From: JALZAQ01 sp038253885
GTDB taxonomy: Bacteria; Gemmatimonadota; Gemmatimonadetes; Gemmatimonadales; Gemmatimonadaceae
Direction: 5' to 3'
DNA: 58,241 nt
Assembly: GCA_038253885.1 (NCBI GenBank)
Contig: JBBSGP010000019.1
Location: forward strand, 1-58,241
Below the pieces are notes generated by a model. The model did no database searches. It was not told the origin of the DNA and saw only the letters and a list, made by a program, of their open reading frames with translations. A program made the translations under genes and the position numbers. This document shows, piece after piece, positions 33,747-41,799 of this stretch; position 1 is the stretch's first letter; every line of letters starts with the position of its first letter.

Positions 33747-33768
33747 GACCCCTGCGAGACATCGGCCG

Positions 33769-36585
33769 ATGAGAAGTGGACAGCATTCCGCCCTGCGCCG
33801 TCATTTCCTGACTCTCTGCGCCATCGCGAGCGTGCCGCTTACGGCCGCCGCGCAGGCGTTCGCGGTGGAGCGGCTGCGCACCGAGTACTTCACCAACCCG
33901 ATCGGTCTCGACGAGCCCGCCCCCCGCCTCAGCTGGATGCTGCACGCCGATCGCCGCGGCACTCGGCAGAGCGCGTACGAGATCCGTGTTGCTCGCAGTC
34001 TGAACGATCTTGCCCGCGCGCCGCTCTGGAGCTCCGGGAAGACGATGTCGGATGCGTCGGTGAACGTGCCATACGCGGGTCCGGCGCTCGCGCCCACTCG
34101 GCGGTACTACTGGCAGGTCCGGGCGTGGGATGACCGCGGCCGCGGCTCCGAGTGGAGCGCGCCCGCCTTCTGGGAGACCGGGCTGATGCGAGCGTCGCAC
34201 TGGACGGCGCGGTGGATCACCCCCGAGCTGGTCGAGGACAGCACGTTGTCGAATCCCAGTCCTTTGCTCCGCACGGAGTTCGCTCTGGACGGCGCGGTTG
34301 TCTCGGCGCGCGCCTACGTCACCAGCCTCGGACTGTACGAGATGCAGATCAACGGGCGCCGAGTCGGCGACCAGGTCCTCGCGCCGGGATGGACCAGTTA
34401 CGAGACGCGCCTCCAGTACCAGAGCTACGACATCACCGATCTCGTCCGTCGTGGCCCCAACGCGATCGGCGTCATCCTCGGCGACGGATGGTATCGCGGC
34501 CGCCTTGCCTGGGGCACTCGGCGCAACACGTACGGCAAGCATGTCGCGCTGATCGCGCAGGTCGTGGTGCGCTACGCCGATGGGCACGAACAGGTCATCG
34601 GCACGGGCGAGGGATGGAAGTCCACCACCGGACCGATCCTGACGTCCGATATCTACAACGGCGAGACGTATGACGCGCGGCTCGAGAAGGCGGGGTGGGC
34701 ACAGCCCGGCTTCGACGACAAGGCATGGAGAGGGGTGCAGCTCGCGCCGCAGTCGACGGAGATCATCGTCGCGCCGGCCGGTCCGCCGATCCGGCGCATC
34801 GAGGAGCGAAAGCCGCTGAAGATCATCACCACCCCCGCGGGCGAGACGGTGTTCGACATGGGGCAGAACATGGTCGGGTGGGTGCGGCTTCGCGTGCGCG
34901 GCCCCCCCGGAACGACGGTCCGCCTGCAGCACGCCGAGGTGCTCGACAAGAGGGGAAACTTCTACACGGCAAACCTCCGGAACGCGAAGCAATCGGACTC
35001 GTACACTCTGAAGGGCGGCGCCGAGGAAGTGTACGAGCCGCGCTTCACCTTCCACGGCTTCCGGTACGTGAAGGTGGAGGGCTTCCCCGGCACGCCGTCG
35101 CACGACGCGATCACCGGCATCGTCGTGCACTCCGACATGCCCCGCACGGGCTCGCTCGAGACGTCGGACCCGATGTTGAATCAGCTCTACCACAACATCG
35201 TCTGGGGACAGAAGGGCAATTTCGTCGGGGTGCCCACCGACTGTCCGCAGCGCGACGAGCGGCTCGGCTGGACGGGGGACGCGCAGGTCTTCTCGCGCAC
35301 CGCGGCCTTCAACTATGATGTCTCCGGCTTCTTCACCTCATGGCTCGGTGACGCGATCGCCGATCAGCGCGCCAACGGGTCGATGCCCGACGTCATCCCC
35401 GACGTGCTGACGCGGCACCAGCCGAACGCGACAAGCTCCGCCGGCTGGGGCGACGCCGGCGTCATCGTGCCCTGGAACATGTACCTCGCCTACGGCGATC
35501 TCCGTCTGCTCAACCGGCAATACCCGAGCATGCGGCGGTACGTGGAGTACCAGCGCGCGGTGGCGGGTGAGAAGCTGCTGTGGAATAGCGGGTGGCATTA
35601 CGGCGACTGGCTCGCCTTCGCGACGACAGACGCGGACTATCCGGGTGCCACGACGGACAAGGATCTGATCGCGACGGCGTTCTTCGCGCATTCCACCGAT
35701 CTCCTCGCACGCTCGGCGCAGGTGCTCGGCAAGTCCGACGACGCGCGCGACTACCGTGCGCTGCTGGAGCGCATCAAGGCGGCGTGGAACAAGGAGTACG
35801 TCACGCAGTCCGGTCGGATCGGCTCCAACACGCAGACGGCGTATGCGCTGGCGTTGGAGTTCCATCTGCTGCCCGATGCCGACCGCAGTGACGCGGGCGA
35901 GCGACTCGCGGCGAACGTGCGGCAGTTCGGGCATCTCACCACCGGATTCCTCGGCACGCCCTATCTCACCGACGCGCTGACCGAGACGGGACACCTGGCC
36001 GACGCGTACCGGTTGCTGCTCAACAAGCGATATCCCTCGTGGCTCTATCCCATCACCCAGGGCGCCACGACGATCTGGGAGCGGTGGGACGGCCAGAAGC
36101 CTGACAGCACGTTCCAGGATACCGAGATGAACTCGTTCAACCACTACGCCTATGGCGCGATCGGCGACTGGATGGTGCGTGTCGTCGCAGGTCTCGGTGT
36201 CGACGAGAGAGCGCCGGGGTACAAGCACATTCTCATTCGCCCGCAGCCGGGCGGCGGGCTCACCTCGGCGCGCGCCGAGCTGATGACGCAGTATGGACGC
36301 GCGGCATCGGGATGGAGGGTCGCCGGCGACCGGCTCACCATCGATGTGCGTGTCCCGCCGAACACCGCCGCCACCGTGCGGCTTCCCGGCGCCACTCTTG
36401 CGCAAGTGACCGAAGGACCGAGCGCGGTCGCCTCGTCGGCGGGGTTGACGTCAGCCGTCCAGGATGGCGATGCCGTCGTGGCGGAGTTGGGCTCCGGCGA
36501 CTACAGCTTTTCGTATCCGACTGTCGCGCTTCGGCGCTCCGCCCGCTCGCCGGTTCCCAGCAGGACCGTCACGGACTCGCCGTGA
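33769..36585 (+). CDS. GH78 alpha-L-rhamnosidase, secreted
   Basis: A roughly 938-residue protein with a signal peptide (RRHFLTLCAIASVPLTAAAQ). Fibronectin-like and carbohydrate-binding N-terminal domains follow: VERLRTEYFTNPIGLDEPAP, PRLSWML and FALDGAVVSARAYVTSLGLY. The (alpha/alpha)6 catalytic domain has the GH78 hallmarks GVPTDCPQRDERLGWTGDAQ and PSWLYPITQGATTIWERWDG, with the general acid and base carboxylates. The C-terminal sandwich ends in SYPTVAL. It removes terminal rhamnose from plant glycosides or polysaccharides outside the cytoplasm. The start ATG at 33769 lies 22 bases after the SEC-C gene stop. It extends the glycan-degrading theme of 19-23 kb. Confidence 0.93.
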   Translation: MRSGQHSALRRHFLTLCAIASVPLTAAAQAFAVERLRTEYFTNPIGLDEPAPRLSWMLHADRRGTRQSAYEIRVARSLNDLARAPLWSSGKTMSDASVNVPYAGPALAPTRRYYWQVRAWDDRGRGSEWSAPAFWETGLMRASHWTARWITPELVEDSTLSNPSPLLRTEFALDGAVVSARAYVTSLGLYEMQINGRRVGDQVLAPGWTSYETRLQYQSYDITDLVRRGPNAIGVILGDGWYRGRLAWGTRRNTYGKHVALIAQVVVRYADGHEQVIGTGEGWKSTTGPILTSDIYNGETYDARLEKAGWAQPGFDDKAWRGVQLAPQSTEIIVAPAGPPIRRIEERKPLKIITTPAGETVFDMGQNMVGWVRLRVRGPPGTTVRLQHAEVLDKRGNFYTANLRNAKQSDSYTLKGGAEEVYEPRFTFHGFRYVKVEGFPGTPSHDAITGIVVHSDMPRTGSLETSDPMLNQLYHNIVWGQKGNFVGVPTDCPQRDERLGWTGDAQVFSRTAAFNYDVSGFFTSWLGDAIADQRANGSMPDVIPDVLTRHQPNATSSAGWGDAGVIVPWNMYLAYGDLRLLNRQYPSMRRYVEYQRAVAGEKLLWNSGWHYGDWLAFATTDADYPGATTDKDLIATAFFAHSTDLLARSAQVLGKSDDARDYRALLERIKAAWNKEYVTQSGRIGSNTQTAYALALEFHLLPDADRSDAGERLAANVRQFGHLTTGFLGTPYLTDALTETGHLADAYRLLLNKRYPSWLYPITQGATTIWERWDGQKPDSTFQDTEMNSFNHYAYGAIGDWMVRVVAGLGVDERAPGYKHILIRPQPGGGLTSARAELMTQYGRAASGWRVAGDRLTIDVRVPPNTAATVRLPGATLAQVTEGPSAVASSAGLTSAVQDGDAVVAELGSGDYSFSYPTVALRRSARSPVPSRTVTDSP

Positions 36586-36762
36586 TTTGGCGCTGCTCGT
36601 TCTCGTTCCCACCACGCGTGGTAGGGTCCCGTCCCACAGCGTACGACGTGCTGATCGTCATCTCGTTCGGGGGGTCGGCTCGCCCCGCGGCGCCAAACGA
36701 TCACCGGGACGGTTAGCGGCGGACGCGAAAGCTGGACCAAACAAGGAGGGTGGTCGAGCGTC
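36586..36762. other. Convergent intergenic region with a 12-bp palindrome
   Basis: No gene. ACCACGCGTGGT at 36611-36622 is a perfect palindrome. GTGATTTGGCGC (from 36583) and GCGCCAAACGATCAC (to 36706) form a longer-range imperfect inverted repeat, which could serve as terminator structure between convergent genes. Confidence 0.4.
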
Positions 36763-37215
36763 TCAACGCCGGGACGCCGTGTCGTGGCGAGGATATACGG
36801 TGTCAGTCAAAGGCCCACCGCCCGGACCTCTCAGTTTGCGCTTGAGCATGACCTTTCTGCCCGAGGCCAACGAATCGAGACGAATCCGTTGCGCCGGAGT
36901 GAGGATCGTTCGCAACTCGGCGTCGAGCGAATCCGAGACCATTCGAAGGCGGTCGCCAAGCTCCAGGAGCATCATCTCGCTACTCGGAGCGCGCCGCTCG
37001 ACGATCGCATTGGCAGAGGCTCGCTGTTGCGGTGTCAGGTCGAGCTTGTCGAGGATTCCGGCCATGTCCGCGCCGACGAGCTTGATCTGCGGTTGATGTG
37101 CCGCCGCGCGCGTCGTGGCGATCCCAACGGCGACGCCGGCCGCGAACGCCGCCACCAGCAGCGCCGCGCCGACTGCGCGCGTGTTCCCTCCCACGCGTGA
37201 CGCGGGCCCGGTCAT
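36763..37215 (-). CDS. Spy/CpxP-like periplasmic sensor, membrane-anchored
   Basis: A 150-residue protein with an N-terminal membrane span (AVGAALLVAAFAAGVAVGIA), after which the periplasmic part has two LTPxQR motifs (KLDLTPQQRASANAIVER near 75 and ILTPAQRIRLDSL near 125) on a helical hairpin. This is the Spy/CpxP and heavy-metal-sensor (CnrX) pattern. It is the third gene of an ECF sigma operon: the ATG at 37215 overlaps the previous stop by four bases. By analogy with CnrYXH it would sense an envelope signal and release the sigma factor. The His/metal ligands of CnrX are not evident. Confidence 0.78.
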   Translation of the reverse strand: MTGPASRVGGNTRAVGAALLVAAFAAGVAVGIATTRAAAHQPQIKLVGADMAGILDKLDLTPQQRASANAIVERRAPSSEMMLLELGDRLRMVSDSLDAELRTILTPAQRIRLDSLASGRKVMLKRKLRGPGGGPLTDTVYPRHDTASRR

Positions 37216-37556
37216 CGTGCGTAACCCTGAAAGGCGAGGAGCAGCTCGCCGTTCGTCGGGACGTGCTGCTCGATCGCCCACGTCGCGATCGTTGCGTCGA
37301 TCGGTGCCGGTCGACCCCGGCTACTCCATACGACGGCCAGAGACGCCGCGATCATCAGCGCGGCGGCGGTGGCGATCCACGCCCGCGGCACGTGGTTGCC
37401 GACGATCACAAGAATGTCCGTTGGCATGGCCGCGAGCTGTGGTCGACCGGCGAGGCGAGCCATCACGGCGCCGATGATGATCTCGGACTCGTCGGCATCG
37501 GGCGCCAACGGCCTTAAGTCGATCGCACGTGAGCGATCGTCGGGGTCATCGATCAT
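37212..37556 (-). CDS. Single-span membrane protein, probable anti-sigma factor
   Basis: A 114-residue protein with a roughly 55-residue cytoplasmic part (acidic N-terminus DDPDDRSRAIDLRPLAPDAD), one membrane span (PRAWIATAAALMIAASLAVV) and a short periplasmic tail. Size, topology and position directly after an ECF sigma gene are those of small anti-sigma factors, though no zinc-binding HxxxCxxC motif is present. The ATG at 37556 lies 10 bases before the end of the sigma gene; the stop overlaps the Spy-like gene start. Anti-sigma function is inferred from context. Confidence 0.7.
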   Translation of the reverse strand: MIDDPDDRSRAIDLRPLAPDADESEIIIGAVMARLAGRPQLAAMPTDILVIVGNHVPRAWIATAAALMIAASLAVVWSSRGRPAPIDATIATWAIEQHVPTNGELLLAFQGYAR

Positions 37557-38106
37557 CGGGCATCCACCTGGAATAGTCGCCAAGGATCTCGCGCAACCGT
37601 TTCCGCGCATCGCTCAGGTGCCGGCGGCACATGACCTCCGAAATGCCGAGTCGCACAGCGATGTCGGAGTGGGGCCACCCCTCGAGATCGTGGAGCAGCA
37701 CCACCACCCGCTGGCTCATCTTGAGCTGCGCGAGCGCTGCCGTCAACGTCGCCCGCAAGTCTCGTCGCTCCGAGCGACGGTCCGAGCGACTGGCTGAAAG
37801 CATTGGTGCCGCGTGATCGAGCGGCACCGCGGCCCGCACGTTCAGGTACTCGCGACGGTTGAGCGCGGTATTGCGAACGATGCGCACCAACCAGGCAGCG
37901 AAGCGATCCGGATCTCGGCACTCGTGAATCAGCTCCCATGATCGAAGAAAAGCTTCCTGGCAGACATCCTCTGCGTCCGGCCGCTCTCCAACGCGGGCCA
38001 GGGCGACCAGGTATGCCGCGCGAAAGTACCGCCGCACCAAGACCTCGAATGCGGCGGCATCGCCTTCCCGGACCCGGGCGACGAGCGCGGCGTCGGACTC
38101 GGTCAT
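37546..38106 (-). CDS. ECF RNA polymerase sigma factor
   Basis: A 186-residue sigma-70 family protein. Region 2 is at about 20-90 (AFEVLVRRYFRAAYLVALAR, DAEDVCQEAFLRSWE, RFAAWLVRIVRNTALNRRE). Region 4 is at about 125-178 (LTAALAQLKMSQRVVVLLHD, GWPHSDIAVRLGISEVMCRR HLSDARKRLR). The linker is short and there is no SnoaL extension. It heads a three-gene operon with a membrane protein and a Spy-like sensor, so it probably directs an envelope-stress or metal response. It diverges from the serine hydrolase gene at 38214, a possible target. Confidence 0.93.
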   Translation of the reverse strand: MTESDAALVARVREGDAAAFEVLVRRYFRAAYLVALARVGERPDAEDVCQEAFLRSWELIHECRDPDRFAAWLVRIVRNTALNRREYLNVRAAVPLDHAAPMLSASRSDRRSERRDLRATLTAALAQLKMSQRVVVLLHDLEGWPHSDIAVRLGISEVMCRRHLSDARKRLREILGDYSRWMPDDR

Positions 38107-38213
38107 CCTGATGAAAGAGTGACAGCTTGCTCCCGGCCGATGTGAGACCCCCTCACGCTCGGTGCCGCGAGACTGTCTCCAACACAGACCCCCCTCGTCG
38201 TCCGGAGACAGAC

Positions 38214-39476
38214 ATGTACCGCTCCTTCGTCGTCCTCAGCGCATTGCTCGGTGCCTCATCGCAGCTGTGCTCGCAGGTGCCCGCCACAAGCGTCCGCCTG
38301 AGCGCGGCGGCGATCGACTCCTTCGTGTCCTCCCACGTCTCCACTGATGCATTCTCCGGCGTCGTCCTGGTGGCCAACAGGAGTGGCATCGTCTACGAGC
38401 GCGTGGCCGGGATGTCCGATCGGGAGCGGGGGACGCCGATGAACGTCGGCACGAAGCTGCAGATCGCCTCCACCACCAAACTCTTCACGCAGATCGCCAT
38501 CCGGCAGCTCGAGCAATCGGGAAAGCTTTCGCTGGGTGATACCGTGGGAAAGTTCCTGCCGGACTATCCCAACGCGGTCGTGCGCAGCAGGGTGACCATC
38601 GAGCAGCTGCTGCGGCATCGATCCGGGATCGGCTCCTTCTGGAACGCCCGGTTCATGGCGCGTCGCGCCAAGGTGCGCACGGTGACGGATTACATGGAGC
38701 TGTTCCAGTATGATTCCCTTCTGTTCGAGCCAGGAACCGGGGAGGCGTACAGCAACGGCGGCTTCGTGGTGCTCGGGGCGATCATCGAGCGAGTGAGTGA
38801 CCAGTCCTATCACGACTACGTTCACGATCACGTATTTCTTCCGGCGGGGATGTCGGAGACCATGCCTGACGACCGGTTGGTGACACTTCCGAATTCGGCT
38901 ACCGGGTACACCACGATGGCGAATGGCCCGATCGCTGGCGATACGCGGCTCGCGGGCCCGGGTCCGCGGCCGGGATACGCGACGCCTGCAGGAGGTCCGC
39001 AACCCTCACCGTCCCAACGCGTCACTGCCGGCGATTCGGCGGCTCCATCGGCCGGTATGCGACTGCGCATCAGAGGCGCCGACGGACGGGAGCTATCGCC
39101 CGAAGAGGCGCGTGCGGCGATGGACCGGCGCCGCGATGGGAGCAGCCAGGCGCGGCGGTCCAACGCGGACTATCGAGCCGGGATGTCAGGGCCCGCCGGT
39201 GATCATTTCTCGACAGCCCACGATTTTCTGAAGCTGGCGATGGCCCTTAGGTCCTACCTACTGCTCGACTCTGCGCACACCGCGGCCGTGCTGGGCGCGC
39301 GCTACGCGGCGGGAGGGGAGTTCCGTGCCAACGGGGGCGGCCCAGGAGTCAACGCGGAGCTCTCGATCTATCCGACGGGCGAGGTGATTGTCGTTCTCGC
39401 GCACTACGACCCGCCGTCCGCGACCGACATCGCGGAGTTCATCAGGTCCCGGATCACAGCGAAACCGCCGCAGTAG
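38214..39476 (+). CDS. Secreted beta-lactamase-family serine hydrolase
   Basis: A 420-residue protein with a signal peptide (MYRSFVVLSALLGASSQLCS). The class C beta-lactamase/DD-peptidase-like fold carries the SxxK nucleophile in ASTTKLF near residue 87 and the YxN motif in YSNGGFV near 180. The region 240-330 is an unusual Pro/Arg/Ser-rich insert (PGPRPGYATPAGGPQPSPSQ, RRRDGSSQARRS), probably disordered. The C-terminus GGPGVNAELSIYPTGEVIVV is typical of the family. The substrate is likely an ester or peptide in the periplasm; true beta-lactamase activity is not implied. Confidence 0.87.
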   Translation: MYRSFVVLSALLGASSQLCSQVPATSVRLSAAAIDSFVSSHVSTDAFSGVVLVANRSGIVYERVAGMSDRERGTPMNVGTKLQIASTTKLFTQIAIRQLEQSGKLSLGDTVGKFLPDYPNAVVRSRVTIEQLLRHRSGIGSFWNARFMARRAKVRTVTDYMELFQYDSLLFEPGTGEAYSNGGFVVLGAIIERVSDQSYHDYVHDHVFLPAGMSETMPDDRLVTLPNSATGYTTMANGPIAGDTRLAGPGPRPGYATPAGGPQPSPSQRVTAGDSAAPSAGMRLRIRGADGRELSPEEARAAMDRRRDGSSQARRSNADYRAGMSGPAGDHFSTAHDFLKLAMALRSYLLLDSAHTAAVLGARYAAGGEFRANGGGPGVNAELSIYPTGEVIVVLAHYDPPSATDIAEFIRSRITAKPPQ

Positions 39477-39516
39477 TCACCAGCGCGGTAACGCGGTTTC
39501 GCCGCATGGGCCGTTG

Positions 39517-40212
39517 TCACTCCAACCGCAGGGCTTCCACCGGCTGCACATTGGCCGCGCGACGCGCGGGGATCCAGCTCGCGAGGCAGACGGCCGCCAC
39601 CAACAGGACAACGATCGCGCCGAACGTGGCCGGGTCCGACGGCGCCACGCCGAACAGAAGGGACGGCAGCACGCGAGTTCCTGCCAACGCGCCCACGAGC
39701 CCGATCACCCCGCCGATCAGAGCGAGCCCCAATCCCTGCTGCACAATCAACCTCAGCACGCTGCTGCGGGAGGCGCCGAGCGCGACACGGATTCCGATCT
39801 CGCGGGTGCGACCGAGCGCCGCGGGGTCGGCGTTGTACCGCCGCTTCCACAGCTCGTCCGCTAGCATCGCCACCCGCGGACCGCCGGGGTGCCGGTCCTC
39901 CTCGGCGACGAAGTTGCGGCCGAGAAAGGGACGAACGCCCAACGTGGTGAGGTATCGCGCCCCGGCCACCTCGCCCCAGAGCCGCTCCGGCTCGCCGTCG
40001 CCGGCGATCGTCGACTGATTGTCGGTGTAGAGCGCCAGATCGACGAAGAGCCGCTGCGCGTCGCCGGGCGCGTGCTCACCGTGCGCGGCGTGCCCACGGT
40101 GCATCTCCTCGAGCGAGAGGTGGAAAACAATCTTCTCGTCCAGCTCGCGAGCGAAGCGGCCGCGTCTGACGAAAACGCCGAGGCGGTGCCGAAGCGAATC
40201 GAGCAGGGACAC
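39517..40212 (-). pseudogene. ADOP-type permease collapsed by two internal deletions
   Basis: The open frame gives 231 residues instead of about 800-880. Residues 1-50 are the usual PadR-linked ADOP start (RRGRFARELDEKIVFHLSLE). The frame then jumps, without TM1, into the periplasmic domain (DNQSTIAGDGEPERLWGEVA, FLGRNFVAEEDRHPGG). It jumps again at ALGRT directly to REIGIRVALGASRSSV and the last three spans, ending PARRAANVQPVEALRLE. Both junctions keep frame, so a short membrane protein could still be made, but all other spans are missing. It lies 13 bases after the PadR gene. Confidence 0.8.
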
Positions 40213-40225
40213 GACGGCGTTCCTC

Positions 40226-40576
40226 TCAGGAGCGCCGCATCACGCGGGCGATGGCGAGGAGCACCCGGTCGAAGCCGGCGCGCTCATGACCGAGCTGCCG
40301 GCGACCGGCGGTGGTGATGGTGTAGTAGCGGGCGCGGCGTCCGGTGGGGGACTGCCCCCACCTCGACGTGACCCATCCTTTTCTCTGCAGCCTCTCGAGC
40401 CCGGGGTACAGCGACCCCTGCTCGACCGAGAGGATGTCGCCCGATAGCTGCTTGATGTGCTGCGCGATCGCGTAGCCGTGCATCGGCTGCAGGGACAGCG
40501 TCTGCAGGATCAGCATGTCGAGCGTCCCCTTGAGGAGATCGCTCTTCCCGGGTGCCGGCACTGGCGGGGTCTCCAC
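40226..40576 (-). CDS. PadR-family transcriptional regulator
   Basis: A 116-residue winged-helix repressor. Features are LLKGTLDMLILQTLSLQPMH, GYAIAQHIKQLSGDILSVEQ, GSLYPGLERLQRKGWVTSRW and RARYYTITTAGRRQL: the canonical PadR DNA-binding core with a short C-terminal dimerisation helix (PadR-s2 group). Translation begins at a GTG at 40576. Such regulators sit before ADOP permease genes and usually repress them together with themselves; here the permease is collapsed. A palindromic region lies immediately upstream. Confidence 0.92.
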   Translation of the reverse strand: METPPVPAPGKSDLLKGTLDMLILQTLSLQPMHGYAIAQHIKQLSGDILSVEQGSLYPGLERLQRKGWVTSRWGQSPTGRRARYYTITTAGRRQLGHERAGFDRVLLAIARVMRRS

Positions 40577-40578
40577 AT

Positions 40579-40620
40579 TAGGTCGAATGCCTACATGTAG
40601 AGGGGTAGATAATCGACCTA
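40579..40620 (-). promoter_or_regulatory. Candidate PadR operator
   Basis: TAGGTCGA (40579-40586) and TCGACCTA (40613-40620) are perfect inverse copies around a central perfect palindrome CTACATGTAG (40591-40600). The block sits directly before the PadR start codon, where autoregulation is expected. PadR sites typically contain ATGT/ACAT halves. Confidence 0.55.
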
Positions 40621-40753
40621 TGGCGCGCCTGTCAAGATGCCGCGATGTTGGCGCGGCGGGCTAGGGCTGGCGCCCGATGTCTCGCCGCCGTCCCTTTCCC
40701 TCGGCGTTCGATGAAGTGCGGCGCACGGCCGAGAAGCACAGGAGGGACAGTCG

Positions 40754-41545
40754 TCAGAGAGTCGGGATGGGCCCAGCCTCCGCGCGGCGATTGCGCAGTG
40801 AAGTCACCGCGACGAGGACGATCATCGCAGCCGCCATCGTCAGCGACGAGGTGATCCGGCTGAGATTCAGCCCGCCCTCCGCGTGCGGCTTGGTGAGGGT
40901 GTCCCCCAGCGTCGCACCCAGCGGCCGCGTCAGCACGTAAGCAGCCCAGAAGAGCACACTCTTGGGCAGGCTCGTGAAAAAGTGAAGCGCCGCAACCACC
41001 GCGATCAGGCCCGCGAACACCAGCGCCCCACGCTCGAACCCGAGCCCGGTGTCCGTTGCCACGAAATCGCCGAGCGCCGTTCCGAGTGTGTTCGACACGA
41101 GAATCGTGACCCAGTAGAAGATCTCGTCCTTCCGATTCGTGATTCGATCGACCCGGATCGCGCCCGTCGCGTAACGCCAAGCGGCGAGCAGGACGATCAC
41201 CAGAGACAGAAGAATGATCGATGACTTGACGTAGCCGAGCCCGAGCGTGCGGTCGAAGTAGTCCGACGACGTCGTGCCCACCGTCGTGGTGGCAACCACC
41301 ACCGTCCAGTAGAAAACCGGGTGATAATGGCTGGACCTGACCTGAGCGCCCAGAGTGATGAGGAAGAAGACGAGGAAGATGAGTGTGCTGACGGCGTATC
41401 CGAGCTTGAGCGTCATCGACAGCGCGTCGCCGCCAGTCTCGCCCAGGGTCGTTGCGAGAATCTTGACGACCCAGAAGGCCAGCGAGACCTGGGGGACCTT
41501 GCTCAGAGCGTCGGACACATCGTAACTAGAGTTGTCAGATCGCAA
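40754..41545 (-). CDS. COG4705-like membrane protein with four repeated motifs
   Basis: A 263-residue protein with about eight membrane spans in four two-helix units. Each unit holds a TTxGxTxxD-like motif: KILATTLGETGGDALS, VVATTTVGTTSSDYFD, LVSNTLGTALGDFVAT and VLTRPLGATLGDTLTK. The fourfold Thr-Gly-Asp pattern, always at the start of a helix, suggests an ion- or substrate-binding core made by duplication. Proteins of this group (COG4705, uncharacterised membrane-anchored) have been linked to metal or stress loci, but no activity is established to my knowledge. It stands alone. Confidence 0.78.
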   Translation of the reverse strand: MRSDNSSYDVSDALSKVPQVSLAFWVVKILATTLGETGGDALSMTLKLGYAVSTLIFLVFFLITLGAQVRSSHYHPVFYWTVVVATTTVGTTSSDYFDRTLGLGYVKSSIILLSLVIVLLAAWRYATGAIRVDRITNRKDEIFYWVTILVSNTLGTALGDFVATDTGLGFERGALVFAGLIAVVAALHFFTSLPKSVLFWAAYVLTRPLGATLGDTLTKPHAEGGLNLSRITSSLTMAAAMIVLVAVTSLRNRRAEAGPIPTL

Positions 41546-41547
41546 GA

Positions 41548-41745
41548 GTGAGCTCCCTGGCCGTGTACAAAACCGCGATTGGAATAATAAAGGTCATCGC
41601 TGGTGCGCTCCTCGTCCTCTCGACGCGCGCGGCCGACGCCCAGAGCCTGGGGCTGTCGGGTGTCGATCTGACCGACACGACGACGCTGGCGAAGGCCATG
41701 CCCCGTCTGGCGCGGGCGATAATCCCTACGTACACGGGAGCCTGA
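41548..41745 (+). pseudogene. Short exported ORF, probably truncated
   Basis: A 65-codon frame from a GTG at 41548. The first 30 residues look like a signal peptide (IGIIKVIAGALLVLSTRAADAQ), followed by SLGLSGVDLTDTTTLAKAMP and RLARAIIPTYTGA, where it stops abruptly. The mature part reads like the first helix of a larger secreted protein, so a truncation is more likely than a true small protein. The family was not recognised. Nothing else is seen in 41746-41799. Confidence 0.3.
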
Positions 41746-41799
41746 CCGCCGCACGGCGCTGGACAATCTGTCACGACGACGCCATCCGGCTGGTCCCTC

